Source: Chloranthus sessilifolius (lineage: Eukaryota > Streptophyta > Magnoliopsida > Chloranthales > Chloranthaceae). Taken from it: DNA of 64,000 nt. The stretch covers positions 74,837,301-74,901,300 of the forward strand of contig CM037592.1 in NCBI GenBank assembly GCA_021018995.1, read 5' to 3'. Each line of letters opens with the position of its first letter. Within the stretch, counting starts at the first letter, position 1. This document shows, one piece after another, positions 56,684-64,000 of this stretch. The notes below the pieces were generated by a model. It was not told the origin of the DNA. It saw only the letters and a program-made list of their open reading frames with translations, and did not search any database. The position numbers and the translations under genes are program-made.

Positions 56684-58932
56684 TCATTGACACCTTTTAA
56701 AACCTAAACACTTGGCACATTCACACAAATTGCAACAAACCATAAAGTCTAACTAAAAAGTTAGAGCCATCATAAAGAAAATAAATCTTCATTTCTATAT
56801 AATGATGAACTAAACAAAATGATCCCAAAAGACGGTTCTAATCTCATGTCAATCGCATGAGCAAAATAATCGAACCGAACCATTAGTGACATACAATCGT
56901 CACCCAAGGATGATTCGCAAAAAAGAAAACCATAGCGTAATATCACATCAATTCTATCTTAACAATGGCAGGATGTACAAGGCCTTACACACAAAATCTC
57001 AAAATAAGCACAGCTATATTCGCTAAAAGAAATCCTTAGGAGGGGGTTCGGTCTCCTCCAAAGGCACGTATAAAGGATCCTCCAAATCTAGATCCTCTGT
57101 ACCTGCAGCAACCTCTTAACTATAACATATAGTCGAAGGGTGAGCTACATCATATCTCAATAGGAAAAAGTAATAGTATGCATATCTTTCACATCTCACA
57201 TATCTCTCATGACATAATTCAGAGCATATTTTCTTTAATGAAAATCACAACTAGAAAGCATAGACATGGACAAAATGAATAACTGATGCATGTTTCAAAA
57301 CCACACTTAACGTAATTTCAAAAGATTGTTCTTGTTTCACATACATAAACCATTTGCATAGGAAGAAATTAAATTTGATCACTTAAATAGTCCCTCGACC
57401 GTGTATAACATCGAGCCCTGATGGGAATACCCTCCATCGTCGTTCACATGAACCCTTTTTCCACAAAAATGCCCAAGCTCCTTTGAACTAGGAGACTTGT
57501 GCCGGACAAAGTATTTCCACAGATTGGAAACCAAAGAACCAATATTCCGCCATACCAGAATACAAATTGTACGAATATCCTGCCGTACCGATCACAGATA
57601 TCCTACCGTGTCTGTCACGAATATCCCATCATGTCGGTTGGGTATCCATAAAACCTTAAATCAAAGTGCATGATTACTGATAGTTATTCCCATGAGTTTG
57701 TGATAATTATAATAGTTCAAAGTTCTCAAAGAGTTGACACACCTTTTTTATACACATCATTTTGATGTCACATTCACAGAATTAGATCCTTTTAGTGTCA
57801 CGCTCACACTTCTCATGGCACAGAAACACCCACACATATCTTTCTTCTTAGTGTTCATACTTACAAAGTTCTCATATTAAAGCTATGAACGATAAACATG
57901 TTACTAGACAGACCAAGTCCCAAAACACATGCACACTCTTATCATATCATTATTGCCATGCTAGTTGAAATCAAATATACATGTTAAGGAGTTTTCCCTA
58001 CCTCACACGAAGTCCAAACAAACTCTTCCTAATTCGAGCTAGCTTTTTAGCTCAATTATTCTCATACCTAACCTATACAAATTCAAAGTCCCTACATTTG
58101 AACTGACGTAAAATAGAAAGGTATAAAGTCTCCCCAAAGTCCACAAAGAAATTCAAAACAAAATGCTGAATTTGTCCAAACCGATCGAACGGTTTCCCCA
58201 AATCACTTGATCGATATCAAAACAATCGAGCGGTTTACAGAGAAACCAACCTTACTCAAGTGCCACATTCTGATCGATCGATTCCAAGCCGCTTGATCGG
58301 ATTCCCCATTTCGTTCGATCAAAATTAATTCCTATTGAACGGCTTTCTCAGAAACTCACACACTTCATTTCTTTAATAAAACCGATCGAACAGTCACTTA
58401 TTTCAATCGAACGATTTTGTCAAACTTTGCACATTCGCAGGTTTCAACTTCTTTAACTCATTTTCCTTGAAACAAACTCCCAAATTTTCAAATTTCCACA
58501 CCACATACTACTTAAATTCCTAACACATACGAAAAATATAGCTTAATCATAATTCTTACCTTTTTTGTTGATCAATCTTCTCGATCCATGTTCTCATTTC
58601 AAGCTAGGATTGGAGGCTTTGATTCTTCGGAATCCGAATTTCAAAATCTCACACACAGTCTTAACTCCCCGTACGCATTATCATATGCATTCAAAGCTTC
58701 TTCCCTTCTCTCTCTCTTTATAACTCCTCAACAACCTAAGCAAGATAATTTATTTCTCTTACCTCTTCTCAACCATGGTTTATACGCACTTTAATCTTTT
58801 CTTTTTTATCCACTAACTAGGTCAACCAACTCTCATTAATATTTTTAAGGTTTTATCTTATCCGGTGTGTGACCTGTCGGGCACGCACATCGAGACCTAC
58901 TGTTCAAAGTTCTAAATTTTTGGGACATTGCA
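56684..58932 (-). repeat. E5 3' LTR
   Basis: The minus strand starts TGCAATGTCCCAAAAATTTAG at 58932. It is homologous to the E1 LTR in the block around 57420-57600. A TATA box (GTTATAAA, minus) lies at 58718-58725. Three or four 23-base tandem units of the gaatatcctgccgtaccgatcac type lie at about 57541-57650. Confidence 0.75.
58181..58420. promoter_or_regulatory. E5 LTR motif cluster (GATCGAACGGTTT words)
   Basis: About nine variants: gatcgaacggttt, gatcgatatc, atcgagcggttt, gatcgatcgatt, gatcggatt, gttcgatc, ttgaacggcttt, gatcgaacagt and atcgaacgatttt. They lie 510-750 bases into the LTR, downstream of the candidate TATA box. The same words recur before the additional ORF. Confidence 0.75.
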
Positions 58933-59513
58933 TTCTCTCCTCCTTAAGAATTTTTGTCCCTGAAAATTGACTAATGGTCCCCCAGTTTGTCACTTCCTAT
59001 GGAGTCAAGTACTCATAGACACACGACATCTAATAATCGAATGGTTCCTCCTATTAGAGAAACCAATCCTTTAACGAGGATTCATCAAGTCATAATTTAT
59101 ATAAAATGCTAGGCAAGGCTAGACCATCAGCAAATCACCTAATGAACAACAAAACATATTACACAGTAAATGATGGTATTCACCATCACATACAAGACCA
59201 TGTGGGTCAATTTAACCCATCCATCGTACCTGCAGAGAAGCGTATTCACAACTTGCACATCCTATAAAGACAATCCTATGCACATTCGAATATTTCGCCA
59301 AAAGTAAGTTTACCATTCAACCACATCCAAAAAGTTATCTAAACCGTCAGGTGGCAACCATGCCACAATAGTTTTTAAAGACCTCAAGAAGTAGCAACCA
59401 TGCCACAATAGTTCTAATGGACCTATGTCCAATTTCACCAATTTTAATTATAATTTCTCAAAAAGTAATACATTGAACCCCAAAAAGAAAACCATATACT
59501 CCATGACTATCGC
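58933..59513 (-). other. E5 polypurine tract and 3' noncoding segment
   Basis: The minus strand reads aaggaggagagaa directly before the LTR, preceded by cagggacaaaaattctt, the Tekay signature. Upstream is noncoding. A direct repeat gcaaccatgccacaatagtt occurs at about 59346 and 59395. Confidence 0.75.
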
Positions 59514-60787
59514 TCACACCACAGCATCACTAGGCTGGTCCTTGTCTTCATCGCGTCCGCCTGTACCAGAGCCAGACACCTCCGGAATCCATGCTTGAGC
59601 CGCTGCCATGCATTGTAAATAATCTATCTGGTACATGAAGCGCTTGGCCTCGGCATGCAAGGCATCATGATAGTATAACCGGTGATTCATCTGAGTATAA
59701 TTCTCTATCATCTGGCGCGTGCTCTCAGCCAACAAAGCGTAGACATCGACAATGGTAGGCGTAGGGGCACTCAGGTGTGGTGGTGGTGCACGAGTCTAAG
59801 CACGTTGCTGAGGTGGAACTACAGCAGTCGGCTCATCTTGAACTGGTGCATCATGATCTGGTTGTTCATGGTCTTGTGGCTCAGGTGGCATTTGCACTTC
59901 ATCCTGTGGGCGGTTTACCAATCGGTTATAGGTCTTGTTCCATTCCTTTATACTATAGGGCTTCACATTGTCAGTCAATTCAGCTCACTCTTTGAAAGAG
60001 TATAGGTGCCATCACTGGCATAGTCCTCGATCATAATGGAAACAAGACAGGCATAGGGTATGTTGTCAATGGGTTTAGCCGCTCCCTCTAACATTTTCTT
60101 CCTAGCATATTTCATGCCCTAAAAAATGACCTTTGGCGCACAAAACCATCAACCATTAAATGCAGAAAATAGAGCCATCTGAATCTCTCCTACTCTCTCT
60201 GTCTTATGTCGCAACGAGTATAAATTACATTTGAAGATTGTATCGAGCATCCATAGCTCGTGCGGTAAATTCACTCTCTTGACTGTTGAACCAGACCCGA
60301 GCTTGCCCTGGGTCATTTGTTCTGCAACAATCTTATAGTCCACAGGCGCTGGGAAAGGCTCTGTCAATTCAATTTCGCTACAATACTTCTCGTAGCATTC
60401 CATGGCGTCGGAAACATCGGAATAGGTAAACTCGTAATTTCTGTTATCTATTTTGGTGCAAAGGGCCCTTGGTTTATTACTATCATGCATATTTTGGTAA
60501 AATAGCCTCACAAGATGAGGGTAGTAGTACTCGTTAAATGGTTGGAGTATACCCTCCAAACCTGCCCTAGTAATATACCTAAAAGCCCAATGTGTCTCCT
60601 CATGCTTTGCAAACAACTTCTTACCAATAATCCATTCGATTTCAAAATCCTTCACAGCCCACAACTTGTTGGGTTGCTCATGTCATTGGGGTGGTGGCTA
60701 TGGCGCTGTCTATTGTGGTGGTTGTGGTTGCGACGAACCCGATCGTGATGAGGTTTGTTTCGACGTTTGTCAAATTTTGGGTGCCAT
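59514..60787 (-). pseudogene. E5 additional ORF, best preserved copy (aORF)
   Basis: The start MAPKI is followed by a short basic, Thr-rich segment, then one long open stretch (60664-60149): FEIEWIIGKKLFAKHEETHW, GLEGILQPFNEYYYPHLVRL, FYQNMHDSNKPR, NYEFTYSDVSDAMECYEKYC, VNLPHELWMLDTIFKCNLYS and VGEIQMALFSAF. The C-terminal part (59978-59514) has LTDNVKPYSIKEWNKTYNRL, a Pro/Gln-rich linker, and YQIDYLQCMAAAQAW before an acidic end. Breaks are few, and none falls in the core. The family has no known enzyme motif. It is located 680 bases after pol. Confidence 0.8.
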
Positions 60788-61035
60788 TACAACCAGAACA
60801 AATCAAAGGAACTAGGGTTTTCAAACAGCTAACAGAATCTAAGGAAATTACTAATTTCAATCTCAAAAGGTATAGGGTTTACCTTTGGAAGAGCTTGGGT
60901 TTCATCCTTGTGAAGATCTGAGCATCAAAAGTTTCGGATCAGAGTCTGAAGGTCTCCCAAATCAGAATACAAGAAAAACCCCCAATAGGAAAGTCAGTTA
61001 TTAATTTTTTTTTTTTTGAACTAAAATGCATGTCC

Positions 61036-61330
61036 CATATATATAATTATCGAAATCGATCGAACAGTTTAAAATTGTTCGATCGATTTCCACTCATAAA
61101 TGCACTGGTCGATAAATTCGATCGAATGATTTTCATATTTCGATCGAACGGTTTTGATATTTTGATCGAACGATCACTTATTTTGATCAAACGATTTTCA
61201 TAGTTCATTCTATCAGCCCAAATTGGCTCGCTGTCCTTGTGATTTTAATGGAACTTTTTTCACAGATACACTGTGTCTCTCTTTCTGTCAAATCGATCGA
61301 ACGGTTTTAGGTTTCAATCGAACGGTTTGA
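61036..61330 (-). promoter_or_regulatory. E5 internal promoter-like region: motif cluster and TATA box
   Basis: In element orientation about eight words of the aaaccgttcgatcga type span 61330-61055, followed at once by a TATA box AATTATATATATG (61048-61036). The ORF start is 250 bases further. The words equal those in the E5 LTR. The rest of 60788-61467 is noncoding, with a poly-T run at about 61004-61018. Confidence 0.65.
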
Positions 61331-61467
61331 TAGAAAATAACAAACCTTAAGTTTTTCATTCAACTTTACTGCATTCTTCAATTTCTATTCAATCAATCTT
61401 AATATGTTCATCAATTTACAACTTCATAGTAATTCTCATATTCATTATCTCAAAAGTAATTACAAAA

Positions 61468-64000
61468 TTACAACTTGTCTCGACTCTCACTAAACAACTG
61501 AGGGTATTGCTCTTTAACCTCCACTTTGCACTCCCAAGTTGCCCCCTCAGCTGGATGATTTCTCCACTTGACAAGCACTAACGGAATGTTCTTCATACAC
61601 AAGTATTTGCTCATTCCAATCAAGTATTTGCATTAGCTCTTCTATCATCGACATATCTTCATACAACTTAAGCAGTTGATCTTCCAAAATATGAGTCAGA
61701 TCCTTCACATACTTTCTCAGCATAGACACATGAAAGACATTATGTACCTTGTCGAATAGTGGAGGTAATCCAATTTTGTAAGCTACTTCATCAACTCTAC
61801 CCTTCAAAGGATCCAAAGTAGCATGGGCTTAACTTTCCCCATTTTCCAAATCTCATCACACCCTTCATGGGTGAGATCTTAACGAATACATGATTGCCAA
61901 CTTCAAAGTCCACCCTCGTTCTCTTAAAATTGGCATAACTCTTCTGCCTACTCTGAGCTGATTTGATACTTTCTCAAATCACCCGAACGATAGTGGCGTT
62001 GCTCTCAAGCATTTTCAGACCCAATACAAACTTCTCTCTGCTCTCTTCCCAATTTATCGGTGATCTACATCGCCGTCCATATAATGCCTCGTAAGGTGCC
62101 ATACCAATACTCATCTGAAAGTTGTTATAGTATGCAAACTCAATCAATGGTAGGTGTTGATCCCATGATCCCTGAAAATCAAGCATACATTCTCTAAGCA
62201 TATCTTTTATAATCCAATTCACCCTTTCTGTTTGTCCATCCGTTTGTGGGTGGAATGCCAAACTGAAGTCCAATCGTGTACCCATTCCTTCTTAAAACTT
62301 TTGCCAAAACTTTGACGTGTATAACAGGTCACAATCCGAAACAATACTTACTGGAATACCATGTAACCAGACAATTTTCTTCATGTATAGCTCTGCAAGT
62401 CGCCCTGTTGCATACATAGTGTTGTGTGGTAAAAGGTGAGCTGACTTGGTTAATTGGTCAACGACTATCTAAATGGCATTGTGTCGCTTCGCTGTCCATG
62501 GTAATCCCCTTATAAAATCTATAGAGATCAACTCCCATTTCCACTCTGGTATAGGTAGAGGCTGTAATAAACCTGTCGGATGTCTATGATCTACTTTCAC
62601 TTGCTGACATACTAAACACTTTGACACGTACTCAACAAAATCCTATTTTAAACCCCTCCACCATTAGTTCTTCCTCATATCTTGATACATCTTCATGCTA
62701 CCAGGGTGTATAGCATATTTAGAGTTGTGGGCTTTGTCGAAGATGGTTTGCCAAAGGTCGAAATCAATTGGTATACATAGACGTCCCCTGAAAAAAAGTG
62801 ATCCATCCTCCTTGATGGAGAAATCTGGCTGAGTGTCCTCAATCACACCCTGTCTGATCTTTACTAGCTCTGGATCTTTCATCTGTAATTCTTGTATGTG
62901 GTCAAAGATCATCGGTCATACTGTGATGTTAGCCAACAATGCCCCTAAAGCTTGTACTTCGATCTTTGTGTCGTACAAAGAGAGATCCTCTAACAATTTC
63001 CATCTTCGAATCCTCATAACAAGTTTAGATAATAGAGTCAAACACTTCTGGCTCAGCACATTCGCTACAACATTAGCTTTATATGGGTGGTACTGGATGG
63101 AGCAATCGTAGTCCTTGAGAAACTCCATCCATCGGTGTTACCCCATATTGAGCTCTTTTTGTGTAAACAAGTATCTGAGGCTCTTGTGATCTGTGAATAT
63201 CTAAACTATCTCGCCGTATAAGTGATGTCTCCAAATCTTCAGCGAGAAGATCACCGCTATCAGTTCCAAGTCGTATGTTGGAAAATTCTTCTCATGGTCC
63301 TTAAGTTGTCTCAACCCATAAGCAATCACTTTCTTATTCTGGTTGAGCACACAACCTAACCCACTGTGTGAAGCATCGCTATACACACAAACCCTCCACT
63401 ACCTGAAGGAATTTCCAACACTGGAGTTGAAGTTAGTCTCTTCTTGAGTTTCTGAAAACTCTTCTCACACTCTTCAATTCATTCAAATCTCACATTCTTT
63501 CTGGTAAGTTTTGTGAGTGGTTCAGATATCTTTGAAAATCATTCTATGAATTATCTTTAATATCCGGACATACCAAAGAAACTACAAATCTCTGTCATAG
63601 TCTTTAGTTGTTCCCATCTGACTACTACCTCGATTTTGGCTAGATCTACAGTAACACTGTCCTTTGAGACAACATGTCCCAAGAAACTAACCTTCTCCCA
63701 CTAAAACTCACACTTATTGAGTTTTGCATATAATTGGTGTTAATGCATTGTCTGTAGAGCAATCCTCAAGTACTCTTCATGCACTTTCTTGGTTTTCGAG
63801 TAGATGAGGATGTCATCTACGAACACTATCACACAAATATTAAGGTGTGGTTTAAATACCCGATTCATTAGGTTCATGAATGACTCCGGTGCATTTGTTA
63901 ATTTGAAGGGCATCACTAAGAACTCGTAGTGTCAATATCTTATTTTGAACGCTGTCTTCTGTATGTCCTCGGCCTTAACTCGCAACTGATGATATTCAGA
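61468..64000 (-). pseudogene. pol: E5 pol: RT (partial), RNase H, integrase, chromodomain-like end
   Basis: On the minus strand, RT enters at the right edge (SEYHQLRVKAED) and has [10 protein letters not shown] near 63815. RNase H has [22 protein letters not shown] and, after a stop, FTDHKSLRYLFTQKELNM. The integrase zinc region has HPGSMKMYQDMRKN and CLVCQQVK. Its catalytic Asp-Asp-Glu all survive ([29 protein letters not shown]). Then come EFAYYNNFQMSIGMAPYEAL, NVFHVSMLRKYV and a VKWRNHPAEGATWE end typical of Tekay/Del. It stops at 61468-61470. Roughly a dozen stops or shifts make it inactive. Confidence 0.9.

Larger units (their letters stand above)
56684..64000 (-). mobile_element. E5: Tekay/Del-like retrotransposon, 3' two-thirds
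   Basis: Minus-strand order from the right edge: RT, RNase H, integrase, chromodomain-like end, motif/TATA region, additional ORF, polypurine tract and 3' LTR. The left boundary near 56684 is chosen from LTR length and a tgacacc start and is uncertain by some tens of bases. E5 has inserted in the 3' segment of T. Confidence 0.8.

Overview
The window looks like plant nuclear heterochromatin made almost entirely of nested Ty3/gypsy LTR retrotransposons. The evidence is LTR pairs with 5-base target-site duplications (TSDs), primer binding sites (PBS) resembling plant tRNA-Asp, tRNA-Met and tRNA-Arg 3' ends, Tekay/Del-like and Athila/Tat-like gag or pol remnants, a hAT MITE and a plant-mobile-domain (PMD) fragment. 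Stop codons are frequent, many of them the C-to-T kind expected after long cytosine methylation. I found no intact host gene, tRNA, rRNA or CRISPR array. The species cannot be named from this sequence.

Layout. (1) 1-4653: 3' end of a plus-strand Tekay-like element, E1. (2) 4654-8743: minus-strand Tat/Ogre-like element O, interrupted by E1 and carrying a hAT MITE. (3) 8744-11548 and 37959-44957: minus-strand Tekay-like element Z. It is split by Y (11549-37953, TSD GTCGG), and Y is split by the related antiparallel element X (18793-32128, TSD CTCCC). Z's 5' LTR holds a solo-LTR-like insertion S (41939-44476, TSD TTGAT). (4) 44958-48704: element W, which shares Z's LTR and carries a PMD pseudogene. 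(5) 48705 to about 56683: plus-strand Athila/Tat-like element T, inserted in the PMD gene. (6) About 56684-64000: minus-strand Tekay-like element E5 with the best preserved pol.

Common plan. The Tekay-like elements run gag-pol, then an additional ORF (aORF) before the 3' LTR. X, Y and T have gag plus one long second ORF (ORF2) and no pol, so they would depend on enzymes made elsewhere. The aORF, and the N-terminal part of ORF2 in X, Y and T, belong to one protein family, resembling the one annotated in plants as 'putative plant transposon protein'.

Most interesting signal. Each element family has its own short, CpG-rich, often palindromic word. The word is clustered in the LTR and again just upstream of the internal ORF, usually near a TATA box. 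Examples are GCGTGTATATTATACACGC in O, AAATTCGCTCGAGCGAATTT in Z/W, GATCGAACGGTTT in E5, ATCGTRATTYACGAT in T and CTGCGCGAGG in X/Y. The position is conserved and the word changes with the family. That is what co-evolving binding sites for an element-encoded protein would look like, comparable in logic to the VANC anti-silencing system of Arabidopsis VANDAL transposons. The link is inference; the clusters are visible in the sequence.
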